Below, one piece after another: positions 52,689-61,149 of a stretch of DNA of 64,000 nt (positions are counted from its first letter, which is position 1; each line of letters begins with the position of its first letter). The notes below the pieces were generated by a model that had not been told where the DNA came from, did not search any database, and worked only from the letters and a program-made list of their open reading frames with translations. A program made the translations under genes and the position numbers. The DNA lies in NCBI GenBank assembly GCA_903970465.1, contig CAJCIO010000033.1:1-64000 (forward strand). The letters are read 5' to 3'. The stretch is from Gammaproteobacteria bacterium. GTDB lineage: Bacteria > Pseudomonadota > Gammaproteobacteria > Pseudomonadales > Pseudomonadaceae.

Positions 52689-53522
52689 TTAGTTCAGGCC
52701 CAGCTTGCCGCGCAGAGTCGACAGGTCTTCAGCCAGGGTGTTGACCGGGCCGATGAGGGCCTTGCGATCGGCTTCCTTGACCTTGTCATAGGTCTCGTAG
52801 CCGCCGTCCTTGGTCTTGTACTTGGCCAGGATCTTGTCGACCGTGGCGAAGTTCTTGTCCAGCTTGGCGACGAAGGCCTTGTCGGTCTTCTCGACTTGCG
52901 GACGGAACAGGTCGACGATTTTCTTCGCGCCGTCGACGTTGCCCTGGAAGTCATAAAGGTCGGTGTGGCTGTAACGGTCTTCTTCGCCGGACACCTTGGT
53001 GGCCGCGACTTCTTCCATCAGCGCAGCGGCGCCGCCAACGACTTTCTCAGGCGGGAAGGTCAGGTCGGCAATGCGGGCTTGCAGGTCCTTGACGTTCTTG
53101 ACCAGGTCAGCCGTGAGCTCTTTGGTTTTGGCAGCGTCAGGGGTCTTGTCGGCCCAGAGGATGTACTCAAGGCGGTGGAAGCCGGTGAAGTCTTCAGCTT
53201 CAACGCCTTTTTCGTGGTCGTCGACACGCGAGTCGATGGCACCGTCCAGGTCGCTGAACAACTCAGCGATCGGCTCGATCGCTTCATAGTGCACGCGGGT
53301 TGGCGCGTACAGCTTCTTGGCGGTTGCGATGTCGCCTTTGTTGATGGCGTCGGTGAAGGCCTGAGTCTGGGTAACCAGTTGGTCAACTTGCTCGGTCACG
53401 TAGATTTTGTAATCGGAGATCGGTGCGACCAGATCCAGCGTCGCCGGAGCGGCGGCGAAGGCCGAGAACGGCGTGCTCAGCATACCCAGGGTCATCAACA
53501 GCGCCAGCGGTGTCTTTTTCAT
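52689..53522 (-). CDS. efeM: Periplasmic EfeM-type iron uptake protein (imelysin/M75)
   Basis: 277 residues from the ATG at 53522. Signal peptide to about residue 24 (...STPFSAFA). The imelysin-like M75 domain alone follows, without the cupredoxin part of EfeO. The metal motif HRLE is at His116-Glu119 in [10 protein letters not shown], and [10 protein letters not shown] is a second family block. It probably binds ferric or ferrous iron in the periplasm for EfeU. It lies 28 bp after efeB and ends the efeU-efeO-efeB-efeM run. A Met four codons upstream is possible. Confidence 0.9.
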   Translation of the reverse strand: MKKTPLALLMTLGMLSTPFSAFAAAPATLDLVAPISDYKIYVTEQVDQLVTQTQAFTDAINKGDIATAKKLYAPTRVHYEAIEPIAELFSDLDGAIDSRVDDHEKGVEAEDFTGFHRLEYILWADKTPDAAKTKELTADLVKNVKDLQARIADLTFPPEKVVGGAAALMEEVAATKVSGEEDRYSHTDLYDFQGNVDGAKKIVDLFRPQVEKTDKAFVAKLDKNFATVDKILAKYKTKDGGYETYDKVKEADRKALIGPVNTLAEDLSTLRGKLGLN

Positions 53523-53549
53523 GGAAGTTCTCATACCAGATATTAAGGG

Positions 53550-54851
53550 TCAGGCCACGGTTTTTGTATGCGAAGCAGCAAGCAGCGACTGACCGATGAA
53601 GTCCTTGTCGCTTTTCACGCCGGGCAGAGTGAAGAAGTATCCGCCGCCAGTCGGCTTGAGGTACTCCTCCAGAGGCTCGCCGTTCAGGCGGGTCTGCACG
53701 GTGATGAATCCTTTTTCCAGGTCGGCCTGGTAGCAGATGAACAGCAGCCCCATGTCGAGCTGGCCATTCTTGTTGACGCCATTGGAATAGTTGAACGGGC
53801 GACGCAGGATCAGGTTGGCTTGCGATTCCGGGGTGCGCGGATTGGCCAGGCGGATATGCGAATCAAGCTTGGTGAGCTTGCCGGCCGGGTCCTTGTGGTA
53901 GTCAGGAACGTCGGTTTCGACCTTGCCGTCCATGGGCGCGCCGCTGGGCTTCTTGCGCCCGAAAATGCTTTCCTGTTCCTGCAGCGGGGTACGATCCCAG
54001 CGCTCGACCAGATTGCGGATGATCCGCACCACCTGGTAGCTGCCGTTCGCGGCCCAGGCGGGCTCATCGCTGCCCGGCTGCACCCACACCACAGCGTTCA
54101 TGGCCTTGGCGTCGTTGGAGTCGGGGTTGGCCGAGCCGTCGCGGAAACCCAAAAAGTTGCGCGCGCTCTCAGCCGGCTGGCCTGGCTTGAGGGGCGGTTG
54201 CGCAGGCACGGTGCCTTCTTGCTTCCAGCGCACGAACAGCAGGTCCGGGAGGTTCTTGATCACGTCACGCAAGGCGTGAATGTTGGTGTCGGCGCTGTTG
54301 GAGCAGAACTGCAGTGAGATGTCACCGTGGCAGCAGGCAGCTTCGAGGCCATCGTTGGGGAACCCCACCATCTGGCTCAGGCGCTTGGGCTTGACCGCAG
54401 CCAGACCGAAACGCTCGTCGAACAGCGAGTTGCCGACCGAGACGGTGATGGTCAGGTTGTCCGGAGTGACCACCGGGCCGAGGATGCCGGAGTCCGGCGG
54501 CGGCAGCTTGGGGTCGAGCTCGGCAACCGGGCCGCCTTTCATCAGGAAGCGGATGCGCTCGTCGAGGGTGCGGAACAGCCGCTCTAGGTCTTCGCGGTCC
54601 TGGGCCAGCACGTCGAAAGACACCATCATGCCGGCGGTCGGGCGCGGTGTGACGATGCCGGACTGATGCACGCCTTCGTAGGCATGCACGTCGGCAGTCT
54701 TGTCACTGTGCGGAGCTTCGGTGACCTTGGCTTCAGCGGCCATGGCCGGGCAGGTCAGTGCGCTGCCGGCCAGGGCAGCTCCGGCAGCACCCAGGCCCAT
54801 GAGGACCTTGCGGCGTTGCAGCGAATGTGGCGCGTTATCTGAGTCTTTCAT
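53550..54851 (-). CDS. efeB: Deferrochelatase/peroxidase EfeB (DyP type)
   Basis: 433 residues. The N terminus has a twin-arginine signal (QRRKVLMG, Arg13-Arg14) and AAALAGSALTC hydrophobic core, so it is exported folded by Tat. The dye-decolourising peroxidase signature GFRDGS is at about 235-240 (distal Asp238), and the proximal haem ligand is probably His332 in SHIRLANPR. It oxidises Fe(II) or strips iron from haem in the periplasm for EfeUO. Lies between efeO and efeM. Confidence 0.95.
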   Translation of the reverse strand: MKDSDNAPHSLQRRKVLMGLGAAGAALAGSALTCPAMAAEAKVTEAPHSDKTADVHAYEGVHQSGIVTPRPTAGMMVSFDVLAQDREDLERLFRTLDERIRFLMKGGPVAELDPKLPPPDSGILGPVVTPDNLTITVSVGNSLFDERFGLAAVKPKRLSQMVGFPNDGLEAACCHGDISLQFCSNSADTNIHALRDVIKNLPDLLFVRWKQEGTVPAQPPLKPGQPAESARNFLGFRDGSANPDSNDAKAMNAVVWVQPGSDEPAWAANGSYQVVRIIRNLVERWDRTPLQEQESIFGRKKPSGAPMDGKVETDVPDYHKDPAGKLTKLDSHIRLANPRTPESQANLILRRPFNYSNGVNKNGQLDMGLLFICYQADLEKGFITVQTRLNGEPLEEYLKPTGGGYFFTLPGVKSDKDFIGQSLLAASHTKTVA

Positions 54852-54869
54852 CGAATATCGTCTACGTGG

Positions 54870-56063
54870 TTACTGGCCGGTCAGGCCGAGGGCAGGAGAA
54901 ATTCCGTCCAATGCGTCGGCCAAGGCCTTGGCGCGGTCGGCAATCTGCTTGCGCTGCGAAGCATCGACCTTGTCGTACGAGATATAGGCGTCCTGATCCT
55001 TGAAGCCGTTGAGTTGCACGTCGAGGTCGTTGGCGGCGGTATCGATGCTCGCCAGTACTTGCGGGCCGGACTTGGTCAGCAGTGGGCGCAGCAGGTCGAC
55101 GACCTTGCGGGTGCCTTCCAGGTTGGCCGCAAAACCGTTGAGGTCGCTGTGGCTGTAACGCTCCTCTTCGCCGTTGCTGCGGGTTTCGGCCAGGCTGCGG
55201 ATGTTGCGCGAAATGATGGTGATCAGCTGCTGCGGCGGCAGTTGCTGGGCCAGCAATTCCTGCTTCAGGCGAATGACGTCGGCCAGCAGTTTTTGCGCAA
55301 CGGGTGTCAGACCATCGACGCTGTTCTTGGCGAACAGGCCATATTCCAGACGGTGGAAACCGCCAAAACCCGGGTCCTGCTCGCGTTTTTCGTAATAGTC
55401 GGCACGAGCTTCGATGGCGTTGTTCAGCTCGGCCAGGCGCTGTGCGGCGGGGGCGATGTGCTGGTATGCAGCACGCGCCGGCACGTAGAGCGCCTGCGCC
55501 TGGGCCAGGTCGCCCATCGCGATGGCGGCTTTGAGGGCATCCACGGCCTTGATCAGCGCACTGCCCTGCATGCTCAGGTACACCCGGTACTCGGACAGCG
55601 GGCCGACGAAGTTGACCAGCGATGGCTTGGCCTTGGCCTGGGCGTCGGATTCCGCCGTCGCGGTGACGTGCAGGGTGCCCCGCGGATTGCTCAGCAGGCC
55701 GCAGGTGATGGCGTAGTCCCCAGGCTGCAAGTTGGCGTTGATGATCGAGCTCAGGCCCGGCACGATGTTTTCCCGCTCCTCGACCACCAGTACGCCGTCA
55801 AGGATCTCCCATTCCACTGCACGATCCGAGGCGTTGACGATTTTGAAGCGGGCCTTGCCGGCCGGCAGTGTCAGCGAATTCGGTTCGCAGCTCTTCGGAT
55901 GGATGGTAACGGTGATCTCACCTTCGCTATTGGCCGCGCGTTTGCTCGAGGCAGACTGGGAGGCGTAATAGAACAGGCCGCCGGCAGCGATCATGAGGAT
56001 TACCGAACCGGCCACCGCCAAGCGAATCAGGCGTGGCGGCAGGGGGGATGCTGGGTTGGACAT
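54870..56063 (-). CDS. efeO: Iron uptake protein EfeO (cupredoxin + M75)
   Basis: 397 residues from the ATG at 56063 (AAGG upstream); the frame is open far upstream over efeU but that is shadow. N-terminal hydrophobic segment at 12-33 is a signal or anchor. The cupredoxin-like domain (about 48-135) has Cys59-Glu60 and Cys121. The M75/imelysin domain follows, with HRLE at 237-240 and EEERYSHSDL later. It is the periplasmic metal-binding partner of the permease. It sits 8 bp after efeU. Confidence 0.94.
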   Translation of the reverse strand: MSNPASPLPPRLIRLAVAGSVILMIAAGGLFYYASQSASSKRAANSEGEITVTIHPKSCEPNSLTLPAGKARFKIVNASDRAVEWEILDGVLVVEERENIVPGLSSIINANLQPGDYAITCGLLSNPRGTLHVTATAESDAQAKAKPSLVNFVGPLSEYRVYLSMQGSALIKAVDALKAAIAMGDLAQAQALYVPARAAYQHIAPAAQRLAELNNAIEARADYYEKREQDPGFGGFHRLEYGLFAKNSVDGLTPVAQKLLADVIRLKQELLAQQLPPQQLITIISRNIRSLAETRSNGEEERYSHSDLNGFAANLEGTRKVVDLLRPLLTKSGPQVLASIDTAANDLDVQLNGFKDQDAYISYDKVDASQRKQIADRAKALADALDGISPALGLTGQ

Positions 56064-56071
56064 GGAGGGCC

Positions 56072-56920
56072 TTATTGATGCGAGACAGAAGGTTTGTTGG
56101 CAGGGGCAGCGGCGCGATGGGGCACCGGCATGAAAAACAGCACCAGTGCCACGATCATGAAAATCAAATAAGCGCCGAGCACGCTCACAGTCGGGGCATC
56201 CTGGTAGCCGAACATGCCAGCCAGTACCGAGCCGGCCGGGCCGTCCATCGGCAGTATGCCGCTGATGTCGAACACCACGTCCTGCAGGGAGTTCCAGACG
56301 CCCGCTTCGTGCAGCGAGCGCACCGAGTTGGAGAGAATGCCGCCTGCGACGAACAGAATGAACAGGCTGGTCCAGCGAAAGAACGCGCCGAGGTTCAGGC
56401 GCATGCTGCCGTTGTACAGTGCCAGGCCGACTATCACCGCGCAAACGAGGCCCAGCAGCGCCCCCAGAGGCGCCGAAGCGCCGGTGCTCTGTTGGAACAC
56501 GGCGAGCAGGAAAAACACCGTTTCGAGGCCTTCGCGGGCTACCGAGAAGAACACCATGCCGATCAGCGCATAGACCTGGTTCTGCGAACCGGCCAACGCT
56601 TGGTCGAGGGAGGCGTGCAGCGAATGCTTGATGGAGCGGGACACCTTGCGCATCCAGGTGACCATGGTGCAGAGGAACACCACTGCGACGATGCCAATAA
56701 CGCTTTCGAACAGCTCTTGCTGGCGCTGCGGGAATTCCGCGCTGACCAGCTCCAGGCCACCGCCTACCAGCAGTGACAGGGCAACGGCGAGGAATACACC
56801 GACCCAAACGGCGGGCATCCATTGGCCGCGACCGGTCTGCTTGAGATAGCTGGCGATGATGCCGACGACCAAGGCGGCTTCAATACCTTCGCGCAGCATT
56901 ATTAGGAACGGAACGAGCAT
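56072..56920 (-). CDS. efeU: Ferrous/ferric iron permease EfeU (FTR1 family)
   Basis: 282 residues, about seven helices. The two FTR1 iron-transfer motifs are REGIE (residues 10-14) and REGLE (129-133). MLVPFLIMLREGIEAALVVG is the typical start of EfeU, so the ATG at 56920 is used although the frame continues upstream. An ideal Fur box lies about 40 bp upstream, so it is probably iron-repressed. It is first in efeUOBM. Confidence 0.96.
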   Translation of the reverse strand: MLVPFLIMLREGIEAALVVGIIASYLKQTGRGQWMPAVWVGVFLAVALSLLVGGGLELVSAEFPQRQQELFESVIGIVAVVFLCTMVTWMRKVSRSIKHSLHASLDQALAGSQNQVYALIGMVFFSVAREGLETVFFLLAVFQQSTGASAPLGALLGLVCAVIVGLALYNGSMRLNLGAFFRWTSLFILFVAGGILSNSVRSLHEAGVWNSLQDVVFDISGILPMDGPAGSVLAGMFGYQDAPTVSVLGAYLIFMIVALVLFFMPVPHRAAAPANKPSVSHQ

Positions 56921-56958
56921 CGAGCACCGGCAGATAGGAATAAGGATGCTAACTTGTA

Positions 56959-56978
56959 ACATAATGAGACTCATTATT
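56959..56978. promoter_or_regulatory. Fur box upstream of efeU
   Basis: ATAATGAG-A-CTCATTAT at 56961-56977 is a perfect 8-1-8 palindrome close to the Fur consensus GATAATGATAATCATTATC. It is 41 bp upstream of the efeU start, where it would block transcription under iron-replete conditions. Confidence 0.85.
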
Positions 56979-57207
56979 GAACACTCGCCCGCATTTTTCA
57001 TCTGCGAACACCCGCCTTTGCTGCCCCCGAAGGGGTTATTGGTCAATTGAGACCTCAACCCTATTGCTGCGCAGGTGAAGCCGCCTTAGACTGCCGCCCC
57101 TCATAAATGAGTGCCGGCTGGCGCTTGGAGATTGCCGCATGCTGAAGGCACGCCCTCGACATGCACCACGATTCGCCTGAATGCACCTATTTTTTATAGA
57201 GAAATCA

Positions 57208-57612
57208 ATGACAAAGGAAAAGTTGCTGGCCATGCCGGCGGATGACTACATGAACGCCGAGCAGCACGCTTTCTTCGTCGAGCTGTTGCAGGGCATGAAG
57301 GTCGAGACCCACGAGCGTATCGAGCAGAACCGTGTAGCTATCGAAAGCCTGGACACGCCGGCCGATCCTGCCGATGCCGCTTCGGTGGAAGAAGAGCGTA
57401 CCTGGTTGGTGAATGCGATCGATCGTGATCAGCGCATGTTGCCGCAGCTGGAGATGGCCTTGGGGCGTATCAGTGATGACAGCTTTGGCTGGTGCGACGA
57501 TAGTGGAGAGGCTATCGGCCTCAAGCGTCTGCTGATCAGCCCGACCACCAAGTACTGCATCGAGGCTCAGGAACGCCACGAGCAGATCGATCGGCATCAG
57601 CGCCAAGCCTGA
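57208..57612 (+). CDS. DksA2-like TraR/DksA family regulator (two-cysteine form)
   Basis: 134 residues. The coiled-coil tip keeps the two aspartates needed for action on RNA polymerase (PADPAD, Asp53 and Asp56). The globular zinc-finger part has Cys96-x2-Ser99 and Thr114-x2-Cys117 instead of four cysteines, as in the zinc-independent P. aeruginosa DksA2, which substitutes for DksA under zinc limitation. The start MTKEKLLAMPADDYMN is family-like; a frame extension exists to 57181. No clear Zur site is visible by eye upstream. It is probably a single gene, with a hairpin downstream. Confidence 0.88.
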   Translation: MTKEKLLAMPADDYMNAEQHAFFVELLQGMKVETHERIEQNRVAIESLDTPADPADAASVEEERTWLVNAIDRDQRMLPQLEMALGRISDDSFGWCDDSGEAIGLKRLLISPTTKYCIEAQERHEQIDRHQRQA

Positions 57613-57947
57613 GGCCATGCTGAACCACCCGTGAGGTCATCGGGCGGAGCGGACATCCCCTGTTCGCTCCCAGCTCGTCGGCGCCCTGCGAATGCCGTTG
57701 CCTCTACGCAGGCAACGGTAGATAATGGCTATATGATGGCCTGGCGCTGATCAAAGACGCTAAATCCAACGCCGATGCTGCCGATAACCTTTCAAGTCCA
57801 TCGGCGATACGTCAGGCATCAAGCGCCTGCACACCTATTGTTGCGTCAGCGGTAATGCTGCTGTGCTGCAAGGTGCTGTTTCCTCAGGGAATATCTCTCT
57901 ACCATGGACGTATCGTTAGCTGGCTATGAAATCTCGGGAGGGGGATC
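57613..57947. other. Intergenic region, 335 bp
   Basis: No gene is supported. It contains a perfect hairpin CCGTTGCCT / AGGCAACGG with a 6-nt loop at 57695-57718, and then a short open stretch lacking a start. The hairpin may be the terminator or 3' stabiliser of the DksA2-like gene. Confidence 0.5.
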
Positions 57948-58205
57948 ATGCAGTGCAATATCGATATTGCCGTGATGATCGGCAGCGGGGTCCCTCAGAC
58001 TCTGCGCAATCAAGGTCACAAGGTTTGCTGGGTGGTGCTCGTCGATGGCGAGCAACGAGGGACCGCGTTTGGCAGTCGCCCTGAAGCTGAGGAGTGCCGT
58101 GGTGCCTGGCGCACCATGTTCGGCCTGCTTGAAAGTATCGAAGAGCAGGCCGCAGTGGACGGCGAGCTCGACGATATCGGGGTGGGCACTGCGCTGAAGC
58201 ACTAG
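57948..58205 (+). CDS. Small hypothetical protein
   Basis: 85 residues. Begins MQCNIDIAVMIGSG; the central KVCWVVLVDGEQRGTAFGSRPEAEECRGAW looks like a small beta-beta-alpha module, and the tail is acidic. Three cysteines, no signal peptide or membrane segment. The ribosome site GGGAGGGGG is exceptionally strong, so it is probably translated well. No family recognised. Confidence 0.7.
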   Translation: MQCNIDIAVMIGSGVPQTLRNQGHKVCWVVLVDGEQRGTAFGSRPEAEECRGAWRTMFGLLESIEEQAAVDGELDDIGVGTALKH

Positions 58206-58252
58206 TCGCTTCGCGGTCCGGTGATCGGCGCTGTGTTCAGATCCGCCTGGGG

Positions 58253-58495
58253 TTACGGTTGCGGGGTTTCATGCAGGCGCACGTTCAATTCGTCGACCGT
58301 CGGAGCCCACTCGGCATCTTCACGTAACAATTCCTTGAGGAAGGCCGCCTGAGCGGGCGTCCAAAAATCAGCGTCGATCAGCTTTACGTCGGCGCTCAGT
58401 TGGTGACTGGCGATGAAGGCGTCGATGCTCGCGGGATCGCTGTCCAGATTCAGTTGCTGGAACAAGGTATCCAGATTGTGGTCTTGCAATTCCAT
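58253..58495 (-). CDS. DUF2789 domain protein
   Basis: 80 residues, matching the DUF2789 pattern: HNLDTLFQQLNLDSDPASIDAFI, then FWTPAQAAFLKELLREDAEWAPTVDELNVRL. A small acidic, helical, cytoplasmic protein common in gamma-proteobacteria. Function unknown. It is followed on the same strand-direction upstream side by another small gene about 70 bp away. Confidence 0.9.
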   Translation of the reverse strand: MELQDHNLDTLFQQLNLDSDPASIDAFIASHQLSADVKLIDADFWTPAQAAFLKELLREDAEWAPTVDELNVRLHETPQP

Positions 58496-58561
58496 GTCGA
58501 CTCCTCGGCAGGCTGTGCCGCAGATGGTTGATTGTGTAGCTGTCGTGAGATAGGAACGACG

Positions 58562-58840
58562 CTATGCGCCAGAGTTCGCCCGAATGCGCATCTGTTCGTT
58601 AGGTTCGCCGGTTTCCAAATGCCGGGCCAGGGCACAGGCATCGGCGTGCTGGCGACGGTAGCCGATGACCCGGTTGGTGGCGGTCTCTACGACGTGATAG
58701 AACGCCTTGCCGGCGGGAATCACCCGGTACATCGGCAACCCCGTGGCAGAGCCCTTGGCGACCTTTGGATATTGGGCGTAATGTGCGCAGGGTGAGCTCT
58801 GGGCCGAGGTTTGACAGTGGTTTTTGTTGGTTTCTGGCAT
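58562..58840 (-). CDS. Small hypothetical protein
   Basis: 92 residues from the ATG at 58840 (MPETNKNHCQTS). The C-terminal half, MYRVIPAGKAFYHVVETATNRVIGYRRQHADACALARHLE, reads as a compact fold of strands and one helix. A shorter product from the internal ATG at 58732 is possible. No known family is recognised. It is upstream of the DUF2789 gene on the same strand and may be co-transcribed. Confidence 0.6.
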   Translation of the reverse strand: MPETNKNHCQTSAQSSPCAHYAQYPKVAKGSATGLPMYRVIPAGKAFYHVVETATNRVIGYRRQHADACALARHLETGEPNEQMRIRANSGA

Positions 58841-59189
58841 GGTTGGGCGCACTCCATATTCACGCTGGGCAATCGGATAGATGGGGCCGCCAGACAAGGG
58901 CGGTGACCGTGGCGTTATCTATCTCATGTTTTTCGGGTGCTGAATGTCAGAAAATTCTTTTCTACTTGCAGTATTCTGCCGAAAATTCTGACAGGAGCTT
59001 CGGCCTGCTGTAGGAAAAATCCTCGGCAACTGGTTTTATGTCGAGACGTTGCATCGACGGTTATCAAACGATCATTTCATTTAATCTTCATGGGTTGGCC
59101 CTCGTGGTCAGTTGTGTGCTCCGTGGCGTCCGAACCGGCCATCAGGCCGTGTCCGCAGGCGACGGTTTTTCATCTGGGGAGACCTTTCA
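58841..59189. other. Divergent intergenic region, 349 bp
   Basis: No gene is supported. The central part is A+T-rich and carries an inverted repeat TGTCAGAAAATTC (58945-58957) / GAAAATTCTGACA (58981-58993), 11 of 13 positions complementary. This is a possible operator or hairpin for the divergent small genes. Confidence 0.5.
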
Positions 59190-59657
59190 TTGGCAGTAAG
59201 TAATCTGGATATGCACGCCCTTTTTGTACTGGGCGATTTGCGCGCTAAGTTGGTCAAGCAGTTTCAAACGCGCTTCGTCTATGTCACCGAGCAGACCGCC
59301 GAAGGCCTTTATATGGCCGAGATCGATACGCAAACTGCGTTGGTAGTCGACGACAAACAGCGTTTGGAACTCAAGGTTGGAGATCACTTTCGCGCGGCCG
59401 TTTTGCCAAGCCGTGAAGGCGGCAAGTTCGAGATCAAGTTTCGCGACATCAAACTGACGGTCTATGGCTTGGGCGAATATGCCTTCGTCGATAGCGCCGA
59501 AGGTCACGGCATTGTGTTCAAGGAAGGGCAGACCGTGGTGATGGTGTTCGCCGCGCACGAGCAATTGCAGCTCGGCGTGGCCAAGACGCTCAAGGCGGTA
59601 TCGAGCAAGGCGGCCAAGTGGCGTAAGGGCGAGCTGACCTTCAAGCCCAGCGAGTGA
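59190..59657 (+). CDS. Hypothetical protein with TTG start
   Basis: 155 residues from a TTG at 59190, chosen for GGGGAG eight bases upstream; the ATG at 59211 is the alternative. Mostly alternating beta-strand pattern (FVYVTEQTAEGLYMAEID, LELKVGDHFRAAVLPS, GKFEIKFRDIKLTVY) with a Lys-rich C terminus (KAAKWRKGELTFKPSE). It suggests a small beta-barrel, perhaps nucleic-acid or ligand binding. No signal peptide. Family not recognised. Confidence 0.75.
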   Translation: MAVSNLDMHALFVLGDLRAKLVKQFQTRFVYVTEQTAEGLYMAEIDTQTALVVDDKQRLELKVGDHFRAAVLPSREGGKFEIKFRDIKLTVYGLGEYAFVDSAEGHGIVFKEGQTVVMVFAAHEQLQLGVAKTLKAVSSKAAKWRKGELTFKPSE

Positions 59658-59769
59658 GTGCGTAGCGGTGCCAAGGTAGCTGCCGAACGCAAAGCTCGCT
59701 TGCACAAAGGAACCTCGTCTACAGTCTGTTGACTGAATGAATGCCCACCGACATTCGAGGAAGACGAGC

Positions 59770-60777
59770 ATGAAAGGACTACGCACGCTGTTGGCCGCTG
59801 CGCTGATCGCCTTGGCAACTCAGGCACCCGTGCAGGCCGCAGCGGCGCCCGTACACTTCGCTGACCTGAATTGGGAGAGCGGCAGCCTGATCACCGAGAT
59901 CCTGCGGGTGATCGTCGAGAAGGGCTACGAGCTGCCGACCGATACGTTGCCCGGTACCACCATCACGCTGGAGACGGCTCTGTCGAAAAACGACATTCAG
60001 GTCATCGGCGAGGAATGGGCAGGCCGCAGCCCGGTGTGGGTCAAGGCCGAGGCCGAAGGCAAGGTCAAGGGATTGGGCGATATCGTCACCGGCGCCACCG
60101 AAGGTTGGTGGGTGCCCGAGTATGTAATCAAGGGCGACCCCTCCCGAGGCATCAAGCCCTTGGCGCCGGACTTGAAAAGCGTCAGCGATCTGCCGCGCTA
60201 CAAGGAAGTGTTCAAGGACCCGGAAGCGCCCGACAAGGGACGGTTTCTCAACAGCCCGATCGGCTGGACCTCTGAAGTGGTCAACGCACAGAAGCTCAAG
60301 GCCTATGGCTTGACCGACAGCTACAATAACTTCCGCAGCGGTTCCGGCGCGGCTCTGGATGCCGAGATCGCTTCATCGATCCGGCGCGGCAAGCCGGTGC
60401 TGTTCTACTATTGGTCGCCGACACCGCTGCTTGGGCGCTACAAGCTGATTCAGCTCGAAGAGCCGCCATTCGACGCCGAGGCCTGGAAGACCCTTACCGA
60501 CGCCGACAATGCCAACCCCAAACCGACTCGCTCCCTGGCCTCCAAGTTGTCGATCGGCGTGTCGGTGCCGTTCGAGCAGCAATACCCTCAGATCGCTGCG
60601 GCGTTCACCCGCGTGCAGATCCCGATCGACCCGCTGAACAAGGCGCTGGCCGACATGAGCAAGGATCATCGCCAGCCCCGTGATGCGGCCGAAAGCTTCA
60701 TGCGTGAACAGCCCGAATTGTGGCGGGCCTGGTTGCCCGCAGACGTCGCCGACAAAGTAGCGACGGCGCTCAAATAG
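59770..60777 (+). CDS. Periplasmic substrate-binding protein, betaine/choline (OpuAC/ProX) type
   Basis: 335 residues, signal peptide to about residue 24. The mature protein has OpuAC features: VHFADLNWESGS, VIGEEWAGRSPVW, EGWWVPEYVI and LFYYWSPTPLLGRY, supplying the aromatic box that binds quaternary amines. No permease or ATPase gene is adjacent, so it is an orphan binding protein. In Pseudomonas such orphans (CaiX, BetX type) feed the shared CbcWV transporter. The start is at 59770; a frame extension of 11 codons lacks a signal-like N terminus. It converges on mnhG with only 3 bp between. Confidence 0.88.
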   Translation: MKGLRTLLAAALIALATQAPVQAAAAPVHFADLNWESGSLITEILRVIVEKGYELPTDTLPGTTITLETALSKNDIQVIGEEWAGRSPVWVKAEAEGKVKGLGDIVTGATEGWWVPEYVIKGDPSRGIKPLAPDLKSVSDLPRYKEVFKDPEAPDKGRFLNSPIGWTSEVVNAQKLKAYGLTDSYNNFRSGSGAALDAEIASSIRRGKPVLFYYWSPTPLLGRYKLIQLEEPPFDAEAWKTLTDADNANPKPTRSLASKLSIGVSVPFEQQYPQIAAAFTRVQIPIDPLNKALADMSKDHRQPRDAAESFMREQPELWRAWLPADVADKVATALK

Positions 60778-60780
60778 CGC

Positions 60781-61149
60781 TCAAGCGCCGCCTGACGAGT
60801 CGCGGCTGCTGATCTCTGCCGGCACCGGTTCCTTGGCCATGCGCTTGCGAAACAGCGCGGCCCTGGCCAGCAGCAAGGTGGTGATCGGCATGGTGATCGC
60901 CAGCAGGATCGGAATCAGTAGCGCGTGCAGTACCAGACTGTGCTTGAGCGCCGAAAAGTACAGAATCGAGGCAATGGCCACGCACCATACGCCCAGGGTC
61001 GAGGCCAGGGCCGGAGGATGCAGGCGTTGAAAGAAGTCCTTGAGACGCAGCAAGCCCAGGGCGCCAGTGAGCGCGAACAGGCTGCTGGCCACCAGCAAGA
61101 CGGCGGTGAGTACCTCGATCCACATCGGCAGCAGTTCGGCGTCAGTCAT
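60781..61149 (-). CDS. mnhG: Monovalent cation/H+ antiporter subunit G
   Basis: 122 residues, three helices. IEVLTAVLLVASSLFALTGALGLLRL and DFFQRLHPPALASTLGVW are typical of MnhG/PhaG/ShaG. It is a small membrane subunit of the Mrp-type multi-subunit Na+(K+)/H+ antiporter and the last gene of the operon, overlapping subunit F by 4 bp. The C-terminal tail after the last helix is charged and cytoplasmic. Confidence 0.93.
   Translation of the reverse strand: MTDAELLPMWIEVLTAVLLVASSLFALTGALGLLRLKDFFQRLHPPALASTLGVWCVAIASILYFSALKHSLVLHALLIPILLAITMPITTLLLARAALFRKRMAKEPVPAEISSRDSSGGA

Noticed and set aside
54870..56822. Longer 650-codon version of efeO
   Set aside because: The upstream part is antiphase shadow of efeU; the EfeO signal/anchor begins at 56063.
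57719..57900. Decayed or small gene after the DksA2-like gene
   Set aside because: A stretch of open codons exists but without a start, ribosome site or recognisable sequence.
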